NCBI GenBank assembly: GCA_017893485.1 | Contig: CM030368.1 | Span: forward strand, 176,634,504-176,698,503 | Source: Hemerocallis citrina | Lineage: Eukaryota; Streptophyta; Magnoliopsida; Asparagales; Asphodelaceae | Direction of reading: 5' to 3' | Length of the DNA: 64,000 nucleotides | Shown: positions 10,431 to 22,200 of the stretch, one piece after another | Numbering within the stretch: position 1 is the first letter of the stretch | How the letters are laid out: each line of letters begins with the position of its first letter | The notes under the pieces: model-generated | Databases searched by the model: none | What the model was told of the DNA's origin: nothing | Seen by the model: the letters and a program-made list of their open reading frames with translations, nothing else | Program-made: the position numbers and the translations under genes

Positions 10431-10949
10431 ATTTCGCAAAATATTTTTTTCGGTTTTTAAATTTGTTGTCAAATTGTATTATTGGATCTTCTATTAAAAT
10501 CTATCAATAATTTTATTTATTTTCGGTTATTATTAGTATTATTATTATTATGTTTATGTTTATGATTATTATTGTTGTTGTTATTATTATTATTCAGTAT
10601 TATTATTATTACTATTATTTTTATTATCATTTTTATTATGGTTATTACCTTGATTGGTTATTAGAACCTAGTTCTATTTATAAATTAGATTTGTAGTTAT
10701 TTAAAATATAGTCAATTGTAATGTAAATTACATTATTTTATAAATTATGTTTTATTGGTTATTTGATTTTCTTATTGGGTTTTTATTTAAAACCCATTAC
10801 CCCAATATACCCAAACCCTGTTAACACCCGTTATACCCCCCTGTATACCGAAACCCATTTACCTAGGCCCCCTAAACCCTACCCATCTGTAACCCTAATA
10901 TCTAACCTATTTTTACCCATCCTCTATTTATACTCACCCAGCCGTTTCG

Positions 10950-10970
10950 CCCCCCCCCCCCCCCCCCCCC
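10950..10970. repeat. poly-C run, 21 bp
   Basis: An unbroken run of 21 C just after the TATA-like box of LTR copy B. A similar C run lies in the E3 5' LTR near 30131. Confidence 0.95.
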
Positions 10971-11367
10971 ATGCCGCCTCTTCATCTCTCCCTCGTCTCT
11001 GACCCCCTTGTCCCCTGCTGCACCGTCCACGTCGACCTTCTTCCCTCCTCTCACCCTGGCCTCCACCTCATCGTCTCCCCATGCTCCTTCCCCTAAGCGG
11101 TGCCAACAGCCAGCAGCCCTTTCGCCCCGTTCCTTCCGAGCGCCGCACGACTGCAGTGTCGCCTTGCCTCCTTCTCGCGATGCCAGCGTCTGTCGCCACC
11201 AGTTCACCGCAACTCCCTGCCTCCTCCCGTCATCGGCCAAGCTGCAACGGCAACTGCAGTGTCTGTTCCTCGCCGATGTCGCGCCACTGTCGTGCCTTTT
11301 TGCCACCGCGCCGCCTGTCTGCCTTGGAATGTCCCTATCGCTGTCAGAGCTGAAGTCTTGGTGGGTG

Positions 11368-11640
11368 CAGTTGATCTTGGTTTTGATCAACATCAATTAT
11401 GGGCCGTCCGTTTGATCCAATCTTGATCATCTTGATCATTTTGATCACCTTGATCTAGGCCGTCTGATCTCTTCTTGATCATCACAATCATGATGATCAT
11501 CAATTTCCTTTGATCACAGCCATTCGATCGATCGATCTTATCTTCATCATTATCTTCTTCATCAAGGAGATCTGGCCGTCCGATCTGATCCGATCATCTT
11601 GATCCTGATCTTTGATCTCAGTCATCCGATCGTGTTCGTG
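11368..11640. repeat. GATC-dense stretch in LTR copy B
   Basis: By eye about 22 GATC tetramers fall in about 270 bp, most inside TTGATC, with one triple run GATCGATCGATC near 11528. It is absent from the matching place in the solo LTR at 36375-39795. Confidence 0.85.
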
Positions 11641-13270
11641 GATTATTTGTTCTTTGGATTTGTGATCTTGTTCATGTTCGCTCATTCGTGGTATTGTGTT
11701 CGTACCCAGAAATCCGTTCCCGTTATTCTTGCTCTTGTGCTGTTTCTGTCGTCGTCTCTCAGGCAAGTAACTTGCATTAAATTCCTTTGCAAATACAAGT
11801 ACTGAATACCGCCTGTAGTGTAGTTGAGTTTTAGAGATAATTCGTGTGTGAATTCTCTTGTTGATATTGTCTCTATTGTGATAATTTGACCATAGTTGCC
11901 TCACGACATACATGATATGATATAACATAGGGTTGACCACTTCTTGTTGCATATAAGCGTTGCTCATTCGTGTTATTCGTGGTAGAATTGTTGTGGACAT
12001 GTGAAATACCCTATAACATGTTGCTTTGATATCTAGTATACTCTATTTCGTGTTTGGTTATGTTTTGGATGAGTTTCGGATAAACTAGTGGATTTTGTGC
12101 AAATGCGATATTTTCAATTTTGCTGACTTTTCTATTTTGATCAGTATTTTAAATCCTATTAAGGTCAGTATTTGAAAATATTTTGTGAACATGATTTGTG
12201 GAGAATTCTGTCTACTTTCCAACCCTTTTAACGGATCTCAGTTTCGATTTACAGTTTTTGAGTTATGTCGATTTTACTACAGTCGTGTCGAAAGATTCTC
12301 AACTTTTGTTTTCTATGAATTCTAAAGAGTAATCTATTTTTATTTTTGTGTTAAAATTATTATTTTGATCTAAAATTTTGCTCAGTACTTCTAGACTTGA
12401 TTAGGGTTTACCCAGAATTTTGGTGGATTTATTTGAGATGTTTTACAAATATTTTCATGCTTGCAAATAAAGATTTTACATGCATAATTTTACTACTGTT
12501 CAGTAAAGAACTTGATTTTCGACTTATTTCTACTTGCTGTTTCCAAAATATTTCTGAATATGAAAGTTAGCCTACTGTATCTATTTTATTACCCTTTTAG
12601 AGGATTTAGATTTCGAGTTATGGTTTGTGAGATATTGTTGTTTTCATACTACAGTGTTTGTGATTTCAGATTTACAAAACTACTGCATCTTGTTATTTGC
12701 TGATTTTACTTGACTACTCTATTTTTATTGGAAAATTATGAAACTTGATTTTCTGTTACTATACATATGGGGGAATACCCTGGATTTTTTGTAGATTTAT
12801 TTAATGAGTTTTCATGCTGTTTTTCTGTTCTTGAATATGATCTTCTGATTTCTGGCTGAACATATTTTCTGGTTTCAAATCAGTTTTGAGTTATGTTTTT
12901 GTGAAATACTATATGACTTGTATATATTTGCTAGGTTTGGTCGGGAGTCTATTTTCTAGACCTTTCGATGGATTCAGATTTGCATGTTTGTATCGATGGG
13001 AATCTCAGTTTTACTGCAGTATGGTCTTGCTGTCCTGAATTAGAAATTTGGTTATTTTATCCTTTTATATGTAATCTTGCACCCGTACATGTTTATCTTG
13101 TACCTTGGGCTTGTTACTTGTTCATGCTATGTTATTCTTGCCTTATTTGTGACACATACATGCCTTCTTACTAATAATAACAAAATAATCAAGCCGGGGT
13201 TAAGGGAAAGATCTAGTAGTGGAAAATATAGAAATGTGTATTTAGAAGGGGACCCGTGTTTTCCATTTTG

Positions 13271-13475
13271 ATTCATGTTGATACATGAACCTGTTACTGC
13301 ATGGACCTGTTGGTTCATGTACCTGTTACCTGTTGCTACATGGACCTGTTGGTTCATGTACCTGTTACCTGTTGCTGCATGGACCTGTTGGTTCATGTAC
13401 CTATTACCTGTTGATTTATGAACCTGTTGCTGCATGAATCGGATGATTCGTGTACCTGTTTGATTCATGAACCTA
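13271..13475. repeat. 39-bp minisatellite in LTR copy B
   Basis: The anchor CATGGACCTGTTGG starts at 13300, 13339 and 13378, so the period is 39 bp; decayed units flank it. It sits at the same LTR position as the unrelated minisatellite of copy A. Confidence 0.9.
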
Positions 13476-14360
13476 TTTCCTGTTTTCTATTTTCCTGATC
13501 CTTGAGTACACGACTTTATGGAATCCACTACGAAATTTAAACGAAATTGTTTGAATGTAGCAATCATGTAGTAAAAGGATGGATGCATGAAGTGCTACCT
13601 AGATAGTAATAATACATGACTTGACATGACATAATACCTGTTACATGATTACCTGTACATGCTACCTGATACCTGATACATGATACTTGTACATGCGACT
13701 TGACACTTGTTTACCTGTTCATCTGTATACCTGTTTACCTGCTTACATGACACTTGATACATGTTACTTGTACCTGTTAGTATATCCTGTTACTTGATTA
13801 TGTTTATGATTTATGTTAGTTGTTCTATTTTGTTGCCATGCCTATTCCATGCTATTTGTTTACCTTTCCCATGTACTTGTATCCTGCACTTCAAGCGACT
13901 CGTAACTTGCATTGACGGGAGTTTATTTTCTTTTTCTTTTTCCTGCAATTTACTAAATTGCAGATTTTGAAGAGCAGCTGCCAGATAGAATAGGCGCGAT
14001 GAGATACTAGATGCTGGAGTTTTGCTATCATGATTTTCCTGCTATTATTATTATTTCCTGTTGCTATTTGAACAATTGTATCTTGATTACTTGGATTTAT
14101 TTGTATTTGGGCAATGTGACCCAGGATATTGACTTATTCAAATCTGGATGATTTGAGATTATAATATCTTTGGTTTCAAGTATTCTTGTTGGTATTTTGA
14201 TTTATATGTGCATGCTTGGTTGATACTTTTGCTTCCGACTCTGATTATTTTTGTAAAATATTGTAAAGATTCCGAACAACTTATGGATGATGAAAATACT
14301 TCGCTCGGCTTAGTCACGTATCCGTATTCCGTATTCTCTTTTGGGAAGCGGGGCGTGACA

Positions 14361-14475
14361 ATACATGCCTATATTTACAAGGGAATTACAAATTTGGGGG
14401 CCCCTAAAATCGCAAAAAACTCCGGGGGGCTGAGGCGGCTGCCTCACCTGCCTCAAGGGTGTGGCCGGCCCTAGT
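14361..14475 (-). mobile_element. possible terminal fragment of a hAT-type DNA transposon
   Basis: Read on the minus strand this begins TAGGGCCGGCC, followed by a GAGGCAG-GTGAGGCAG stretch and AGGGGCCCCC. Ends starting CAGGGCCGGC followed by GC-rich and then poly-T/GGGGCCCC blocks are common for plant hAT elements. Only one end is seen and no transposase, so the call is weak. Confidence 0.35.
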
Positions 14476-14818
14476 GGTAAAACAAGGAAGGATAAAAGTA
14501 GAAACGAGTATATACGAGACATGCTAAATGTAACTCCAATCTAAGATAAGTTAAGAGAGAATCGGTTCAGGTGGTTTGGACATGTCACATGTAGACCTAG
14601 TAGTGCCCCCGTTAGAAAGAGTGATTTGATAAGTATTGAGAGTAGAGTTAGGGGTAGATGAAGACCTAAACTAACTTGCGTAGAAACACTGAAAAAGATA
14701 TGATAGATTGTGACCTTACAGAAGATATTGCACTAAACCGAGCAGAATGGAAAATCAGGATTCATGTAGCCGACCCCAACTAGTTGGGAAAAAAGGCTTT
14801 GTTGTTGTTGTTGTTGTA
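14476..14818 (+). mobile_element. 3' end of an RTE-type LINE
   Basis: The translation, with frameshifts, gives the C-terminal block typical of plant RTE-type LINEs: R-W-F-G-H-V near 14572, G-R-x-R-P-K-L-T near 14655, then C-D-L-T-E-D-I-A-L-N-R-A-E-W, then A-D-P-N before a stop. The element ends in a (TTG)n tail (14797-14817), the usual 3' signature. It is strongly 5'-truncated, as is normal for LINEs, and is not coding now. Confidence 0.8.
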
Positions 14819-15033
14819 TGTGCATTGCACGTGTTTATTGTGTACAATGCACGTGTTTGTTTGGTTACAAATGAAGTTTGTTTGGTGACAAACTCTCCCT
14901 TAAAAATAGTATGAAGATAAATATAACTATAATAATAATTATTATTATATTTTAAATGGAAGTGAAGTTGGGTTAGAGATGCATCAATTAAATCATGGAA
15001 TTCTTTAGAAATATTAATAATATATGAATAATT
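14819..15033. other. unassigned spacer
   Basis: About 215 bp holding a short direct repeat (GCACGTGTTTRTTGTGTA near 14827, GCACGTGTTTGTTTGG near 14850) and AT-rich sequence. No gene or element end recognised. Confidence 0.5.
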
Positions 15034-15036
15034 TTA

Positions 15037-15604
15037 GAGCATCTGTAGTCGTTAGCCATATCCCCAAATTTTTCAAAATTTGGAAAAAATACCCCTGTAG
15101 TCGTTGGCCAAATACCCAAAAAATGGGGTTGGCTGCTACAGTACCCGACTATATTTGGCAATCGAAATGGCAATTGACAAAATATAGTCGGACGATAGAT
15201 TATCCATCGTCGTTTAAAATTTTTTGATCGGACGAAATATTATCTTCCGTCGCTTTAATTTTTTTTTGTATCGGACGGTAGATTATCTTCCGTCGCAATC
15301 GATTAAAAAAAAAACAAAAAAAGTATCGGACGGGTGATTATACACTGTCCTACACATTTGGCTAAAGACAAAAGTGTAGGGACGGTGTATAATCCACCGT
15401 CCCTCACTTTTGGAGGGTTTTTTTTTTTTTTGTCCTTTTGTGCCAAAAATATTTTTATTTTATTTTTTAAAAAAAAATTTAAGACGAAAGATTATACACC
15501 ATCTGACAAAATTTTAACTTCAAATCTCTATAGCGCGCCGTCTTATTTTTTATTTCCATTTGCCAAATACCCCCAAAAAATGAGAACAACGACTACAGAT
15601 GCTC
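15037..15604. mobile_element. PIF/Harbinger-type MITE 1, 568 bp, TSD TTA
   Basis: Terminal inverted repeats begin GAGCATCTGTAGTCGTT on both sides, flanked by the 3-bp direct repeat TTA (15034-15036 and 15605-15607). A 3-bp TWA duplication with GAGCATC ends is typical of PIF/Harbinger elements. There is no transposase; the interior is a series of short palindromes with a GGACGG/CCGTCC core (15190-15410). Confidence 0.85.
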
Positions 15605-15607
15605 TTA

Positions 15608-15867
15608 CGCTAACATTCTCGTGCTGTCAGCACTGTCACCTCAGCAGAATGAATGTCGTTAATTTCAACTTAGAACCTAAATATTACGAAATTAATTCCC
15701 AAGTAATTAACTAGAGGTTAATTAGGATATGATTTAGCTGTGGAGTCGAGTTAGATTTTTATTGATCTACTGATGTGACAGTGTCAATTAGAGCTGCCTT
15801 ATGAGGATATATTCATGTGATAGTTTACAAGGATGTGGATGGAACATTACCCTTAAATTTAATAATA
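15608..15867. other. unassigned AT-rich spacer
   Basis: About 260 bp between MITE 1 and the probable Helitron. I see no gene, repeat or element boundary in it. Confidence 0.5.
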
Positions 15868-16788
15868 TCTATATAATAAAACACAAAGAAAGCTATCAAG
15901 TAGCTCTCCTTTAATTCACCCCAAAATTAAAGTTCCAGATCTAACATTACAAAGCATATTTTTCCTTCCAAAAGTTTTTTCCCAAAATTCAAATTCCCCT
16001 AAGACAACTTCTTTATTTATTTAATTATCTCTCTCTCTCTCTCTCTTACTTATTCAAAAAATTAAGAAAATAAAAATTTTAATTTTTTTAAAAAAAATAA
16101 AAAAACTTAAAAACCGAAAAAAAAGTTTTTTTTAAAACTTTAAAAATAATTCAAAAAAATTAAAAAAAAATCAAAATCTTCTAAAAAATTTAAAAATTTT
16201 AAAAAATTTAAAAAATTTAAAAATTTAAAAATTATTAAAAAATTATAAAATTTTAAATTTTAAAAATATTAAAAAGTTTAAAATAAAAAAATTTAATTTT
16301 TTTGAAATTTTGAAATTTTGAAATTTTGAAAATCTCAAATCAAATCCAAATCCAACGTCGAACCCCAATCAAGAGGTCGTCGCCGATATCTGATCCGCTT
16401 GATCCGCTGCTGATTCCGTATTGGTGACTCCCCTCCACCAAATCGAGCGCAAATATCAAGCGACTCCGTATCAATGATTCCCCTCCACCGAATCGAGAGC
16501 ATTTATATGCGATGCGACGACTCTAATTTCATCTCATTAACCGAATTCTCATTCTAATTTTTAATTTTGTGTGTGCAGGGGATTACTCAGTTTTTTGCTG
16601 ACTCGAATTTTGTGTGTGCATGAGATGCAAGTTCAGAGAGGTATCATTGTTTTACTTTTAGGTTTAAAACATTTTAATTTGGTGATTTATTTGCTGGACC
16701 TACTTCAATTAATTTGCTATTTTATATAATCAACCAAGTGCACCGTTCCGAAGACGTGCCGTAGGCACGTGTTAACAGGCAAACTTAG
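15868..16788 (+). mobile_element. probable non-autonomous Helitron
   Basis: The left end TCTATATAATAAAACA follows an A, as Helitron 5' ends do. Near the right end is a perfect 7-bp stem hairpin ACGTGCC-GTA-GGCACGT (16754-16770), then 14 bp and CTTAG before T. The canonical end is CTRR|T, so the terminus is one base off. The interior has a CT microsatellite (16030-16044) and a very A/T-rich stretch (16050-16335). No Rep/helicase frame is present. Confidence 0.55.
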
Positions 16789-16871
16789 TATTCAAATATA
16801 AGCCAACTTTTCAGATAATATCAAATATGCATGTCAACCGAGGTTGTTGTCGTGTACTCAGTCATAACTGA
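16789..16871. other. short unassigned spacer
   Basis: Eighty-three bases between the probable Helitron and MITE 2 with nothing recognisable. Confidence 0.5.
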
Positions 16872-16874
16872 TAA

Positions 16875-17431
16875 GAGCATCCACACAGTCGTGAATGCTA
16901 AAAATTAGTAAAATGTATATTTTACATATAGCAATTGGTCGTTTGCTGCAGTGGTGAATTGCTATAATATAGCAATAAAAAAATTGATCGGATGGAACTA
17001 ACTCTAAGTTTCGTCCTGCGGAGAAAAAAAAATTCTGGGCATTTTTAATAAATAATTTGAATATTTTAATAATTTTAAAAATTAAAAAAGGTAAAAAAAA
17101 AACATGGGATGGATCTTGAAGATCTGTCCATGGACAGAAGTGATTTTTTTTCTTTGTTATAGTTGGGACGGAACTTCAAGTTCCATATAAAAAACTTATT
17201 TTTATTTGGGACGGAACTAGAAGATCCGTCTGGTATAATAAAAAAAAAATTTATTTGGGACGGATCTTGAAGATCCGTCCGCTATAATATGCATATTCTC
17301 ATTTTGCCTCTCAAATATAGCATTGTTCTGTAGCGATTTTGCCAAAATATGAATAAATAGCAAACAACTGCAGAGTCGCAATTGCTATAATATGGATAAA
17401 ATGAAAATTTAGCAAACGATTGTGGATGCTC
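16875..17431. mobile_element. PIF/Harbinger-type MITE 2, 557 bp, TSD TAA
   Basis: Terminal inverted repeats begin GAGCATCCACA on both sides, flanked by the 3-bp direct repeat TAA (16872-16874 and 17432-17434). The interior holds at least four copies of a GGGACGGA...TCCGTCC palindrome (17104-17280). No transposase. Different from MITE 1 in sequence but alike in plan. Confidence 0.85.
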
Positions 17432-17434
17432 TAA

Positions 17435-17713
17435 TAGCAAGTGGCAAGCAACTATCATTTTTCTTCGTCTTCTTTATCTAATTTTTGTGTTTTCCTTGGC
17501 AATTTATGAAAAAATTGAGAGATGCATTGCATGTCCAAGCAACAAATTCTTTCAACAACAAAAATAACAATCTCATTGCCAATTCGACCCAATAGTAACT
17601 CTAAACACATGGGAAAATTTGCATATGGAAAGATACATAAACTGGAACAATTAAACAGTGTATTATCCTTTATCACTTCTGCAACAAGTATGAAAGTGTG
17701 AATTTTTATTGGG
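17435..17713. other. unassigned sequence left of the E2 LTR
   Basis: About 280 bp. A 101-codon minus-strand frame from 17760 overlaps it and runs into the LTR. It has no recognisable domain and is probably chance. This should be the host or older-repeat target of E2. Confidence 0.5.
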
Positions 17714-18352
17714 TGATGTAGGTAAAAGTTGCAACAAATCATGGCCGTGTGTTCCGACACGCATCTTGAAGCTTCTTAGAAACATAACGATAATTTTTAC
17801 AACAACTACATGCCTACTAAAGAACATGGGCCATTTCCAAGCTCATCAGCTCAACCAACCCTACAATTAAGGCTAATTTACAGTCCAATAAGAGGAGTTC
17901 CACCTAATTAAAAGTTGTTAACCAAATCCTCTATCTTAAATAGAGTTATCAACTAACTATATCCCATAACTATGAGAATCAGCATTTAAATCCTCAGGAT
18001 TCCTTTTTAAGTCTATCTTTTGGAAGTAAGTCCCAGACTATAAATACCTTATACTTCCTTCATAGTTAGGTAATCAATATTTTGCCACCAAAACTGTAGT
18101 CTTTTTTCTGAGTTACAGACTTGAGCGTCAAAGGGTCTTTCGTGAGGGCCAACCCCAGTGTTCAGATTTTTTACAAGTTCGCCGATGACATCTCAGTGTC
18201 TAATCTTTACCAGATGCTCTCAACAATTCAGATTCAGATGAAAGAGACTTCAGCCATTATAATTCAGATATGATCGACGATCCAGATTGTAAATTTTATC
18301 TTAAAAAATAACTCATCAACTCAATGCTCCCACACCAGAAAAAATAGCAACA
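17714..18352 (+). mobile_element. 5' LTR of Tat element E2, 639 bp
   Basis: It starts TGATGTAGG and ends AGCAACA, with a TATA box TATAAATA at 18039-18046. It is followed at once by a primer site. The same LTR family occurs as a solo copy at 28927-29570, alignable over its full length by eye. The preceding five bases are TTGGG; the matching duplication should lie beyond the right end of the window. Confidence 0.85.
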
Positions 18353-18355
18353 GAT

Positions 18356-18372
18356 TGGCGCCGTCTGTGAGA
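18356..18372 (+). promoter_or_regulatory. primer binding site of E2
   Basis: TGGCGCCGTCTGTGAGA starts 3 bp after the LTR. TGGCGCC is the usual start of the primer site in Tat-type plant elements; I do not name the tRNA. Confidence 0.75.
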
Positions 18373-18430
18373 AACTACGGATCAACCTCTCCGATCAAAT
18401 TTCTCTGGCAAAAAATCACTTTTTCCAGCT

Positions 18431-19240
18431 ATGGCCCCTAAAGTAAGGATGCGACGACCATTTGCCATCATGCCGACCCTCCTCTTCCTTCTCCTCCTCC
18501 TAGGCAGCCTCTACTCCCATCGTCACAAGCCCCCCGTCCGCCATCGCAGCCTCCCCTTAGCAAGGTTATGTCGGCAGGACCTAATGGCTCTAAACATCGC
18601 TCTAACGTTGCCCTAGGCCTCCCCCAATTGAGGAATAGATCACAGTCCACAAAGCCTCCCCTTCCACGGTGCTCGATGTGGTGCCCGCAGTATAACCATA
18701 CCTCTGCCATGTCATCAACACTCGACAACAAGGGAAGGGCCTCCGTCATTGCTTAGAACAAAAGGGTACCTGAGACGAGGTCCCTTGTTCAAAGCACCAA
18801 GGGAGCAAGAGAAACCCTTCTCCTAAACAACAGAAATTTTGTTGAATGCCCTCACCAAAGGGAAAAAGACACGAGAGGAGCCTGACTCCAGTCACTCCAC
18901 GAGCTCCAAAAAAAACATAGAAGAGGAGGCACTCGTCACCCGGGCTGAATTCCTCAACTTCAAAGACTAAATCCTCCAAGCCCTTAGGACAACCCTGAAC
19001 AGGGCTGAACAGGGACCGACGGATCAACAATCACCACAATAGGACTGTTCAAAGAGAAGAATCTCATGGGTCTTCCTGGTTCGAAGAGCGAGACGATGGG
19101 GGTCCTCCATCGCCTTCAAGAGATGGAAGACCGCATTGCTCGGATTGGCCAAGAGGAGGATTGCCATGGTTGAGCATACTGCCCCACCCGACCCCCCTTT
19201 AGTAGATCTATTCTTGAAGCCCCTGTTCCAGAGAGCTTCA
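18431..19240 (+). pseudogene. E2 gag, 5' part, broken
   Basis: The first ATG after the primer site (18431) opens a frame M-A-P-K-V-R-M-R-R-P that runs 61 codons before a stop. Later pieces in other frames continue to the insertion point of solo LTR S1 at 19240. No zinc finger or capsid motif is clear here; identification rests on position between primer site and pol and on the continuation of a gag-like region at 22370. Several stops and frameshifts show the gene is dead. A minus-strand frame of 93 codons over 18468-18749 is a shadow. Confidence 0.6.
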
Positions 19241-22200
19241 TGTAATACCTCGAAAAATAAAATAAATTATTTTGAATTATTAAAAAATGTTAAATTGATG
19301 TATTTGACTATTTTGACTATTTTATAAAACTACTGTTTTGCACGTGCAAAACACGTGCAAATATTGCGAAATTCAAATTCTTAAATTTTTCATGTCAAAA
19401 GTACTTCTTCTCATTTAGTAACAATGTTCTTATTTTTATTTTTTATTATTTGAATTTGTTTGAATAAAGAGAAGTAATTTTGAAATTATATTGACAAAAT
19501 GGATTTTATGAAAGAAATCGTTTAGTCCATGAAAAAAGCCCGAAATTCAATTTAAATTTTTAAATTTTATGATTGGAGGCTGGCCAAATTATGAGAGATT
19601 AGGGGATAAGAGCATTGAGCCAAATTGATTGAGTTATACATGGATCATAACTTAAATGATTTTCTAAATATTTGAATTGTAAAGTAGGAGATTCTAGGAG
19701 ACCTATTTGCAAAAATCCCATGGAAACCCTAAAAGTTTTTCCCGACCATATATAAGGGGGAGTAGGGTTTCAGCCTCTTTTCTTTTGGGTTTCACATTGG
19801 TGAATTTTTGGAGGCTTGGAGAAGAGAGTAATTTCTTAGGAGGAAGGAGGACTTTCTTTGCTTTTGTATTCAAATTTTTCAAGAGGTGGGCGTCCCTCTA
19901 ACTCTCTTGATATGTTATATTTTCTCATGATGATGTAGTAACATGCTAGGAATTTGTTTGTGCACCTATGGATATGTATAACATGTATTTATTATTTTGG
20001 CATGAGATGAATTGTTGAGATAATTAATATATGAAGTTTAGTTGATGTTATGAAGTAAAAAATCAAATCTTTATATGAGTTGAATATGAATGATTGATTC
20101 TTGAATATTATATGATGTTAAGGTATGAAAAATTAAAATTTTGGCCCATAGAATTGATTGAATGATCATGCATATTGTTGTAATTGATTAGAACTTGATA
20201 GTTGATCTAGAAATTTATGTTTGATTGATACAATAATGAAATCTTTGAAGTGTATTCACTGTTTTAATGAATAAAATTTGTATAAATCAAATTCTACTTG
20301 ATTGGTACATGATATAGGGTGTATAGGACCAATAATCGAAGTTTGAACACCCAAAAGGTCTCAGAGGTTAGGGTCGCACAATATCAGGTTTGTGCTGTGC
20401 ACCCGAGCATTGTGCAGACCCCGTTCTGCATTTCTTTTGGGTATTCGGCCTGCATGTTGGGGCTTGGGTTTGGGATATTTTTTGTGTGGGGTTTGTGTGT
20501 GTTAGGGTTTGAGATGATCCCTAAAACATATATGAATGTATACTTCTGTATAAACCTAGTAAATGGTGATAAATTTTGTTGATTTAAAAATCAAGATTTC
20601 GAGGAGTAAAGTTTCACATTTTTGGGAAATAAGTTTAAGATTTTCTGTATGTTATGTTACAAATTCGTGTGATGCAAACCTATATTTTAAATGAGTATAC
20701 TTCTCAGTTTTGAGGATTTTAATATTCAGTTTTGAATGATATAATCTCAGATTTTTATGTAGTTGTTTTCAGATTTTAAGTGGTGAAAGTATCAAAATTT
20801 TGAACTATGAAATTTCAGATTTGAGGGTAATCCCAGAATTTAAAGTGGGTTGTTTTCAGTTTTAAACAGATTAAAATTCCAGAATTTATATTATGTTTTC
20901 ATATATGGAAAGAAATAGTGAGAATTGAATTAAAGATATATGATTGAATTGATTTTGTTTTTATAAATGAGAAGTATCAATATGGAAGTAGAAGTCCATT
21001 TATTTGAGAAGTAAGATGTTGTGGAAATCTTTTATTTACTGAAAATCTTATATTTGATTAGATGAATTAATTTGGGGATTGATTTATAAATCGAGTTTTG
21101 CCGAAAGGTGATAGATTTGGAAATGAGTAAAAGAATGATTATTTGATTAATGAACCAAGTGGTGGTTTTACTTGAGAATCAGGGTTAGTACAAAGAGCCC
21201 TAAAGGAGCTTTGTGTTGGGTTGTGAGCTTTAGAGGCTGAGCAGGACCCTAGTTACCAACATTTGAAATTGTTTGATTTTGGAAATTAGCCAGTGTCGGC
21301 TAGTGTTCCTAATTTGTTTGATTTTGAAAATTAGCTAGTGCCGGCTAGTGTTCCTGAGTGGTTGAGTTAAGTCCGGTAGGGTGAGCTAGCTCTAGTTGGT
21401 TGTGGTTATCTTTATTTGAACTTAAGGACATGCACTAGTTGGAGATGTGATGAACTAAAGGCAGACATGAGTATGAGGGCCTCAGCCGATCTGCAGTGTG
21501 AGATGGTCCCCGAAATTATTGAGATGTGAGTGGAAGTGTCTCTAGCTCATCTACGGTGTGGGATTGATCTCTGGAATTATCGAGATCGAGGCGACGCTCA
21601 TGGGATATTTTTATGATGAGGTGTCATGATGACTTGCGGTTTGAGATAATCTCGGAATTATCGAGATGTGATTGGAAGTATCTCCAACTCTTCTGTGGTG
21701 TGAGATTGGTCTCCGAAGTTACCGAGGCATGGGCCAGATATTCACATAATGTCTAGATCTTATGCTAGTTATGGGTATAAGTTTTTTATAGCGAGAGATT
21801 AAATCCTATAATGAGGTGAACGCTAAGGGCTTGCCTTCGGACTTATATAGTATGGGATGCATAGAATCCGAACAAGTGTGTATTAGTAAGCATTGTGTGC
21901 ATTTGTGCTTTCTTGGACATTGTTTTATGTATTTTTCTTTGTTTTCTTAACACACACTCATTATTTTGGTTAAGCTTCACATGTTGATTTAAAAACCTTT
22001 CCATTATTGCTTTATTTTATTTTGTGCAACAAGTTTATGGTTGTGAGACTTTGTAGGTTTGCTACTTTTATCAGCATTGCGTCAGTTGCATTCAACTGAT
22101 GTACCCACAATTTTAACAGTTTTGCAGAATTGCAAAGTGAGTGGCATGAACAAGGGTTTAAACTTGGATTTTGAGAAGACTGGAGTTTCAAATGTTGAAA

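Larger units (their letters stand above)
10431..14360 (+). mobile_element. copy B of the ~3.4-kb LTR family, 5' end unclear
   Basis: This copy has the proper 3' end, GGGGCGTGACA at 14350-14360, matching (reversed) the left end of the solo LTR at 36375. A TATA-like TATTTATA is at 10925-10932. The first bases TGTAACCCC are not seen, so the 5' end is truncated or rearranged where it meets copy A. The AT-rich start (10431-10780) has many ATT triplets. Frames opening near 10900-11400 on both strands follow from a GC-rich block and are not supported as genes. Confidence 0.7.

Noticed and set aside
10866..10900. Telomere-like CCCTAAACCCTA and TAACCCTAA
   Set aside because: Only two imperfect units, inside an LTR with many AACCC words; not an interstitial telomere array.
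10902..11415. Overlapping open frames of 90-164 codons on both strands
   Set aside because: They arise from a GC-rich, stop-poor block in an LTR, are low complexity, overlap each other in several frames and show no domain.
17455..17760. Minus-strand 101-codon frame beside the E2 LTR
   Set aside because: It crosses the LTR boundary, has no domain and no promoter evidence; likely chance in AT-rich DNA.
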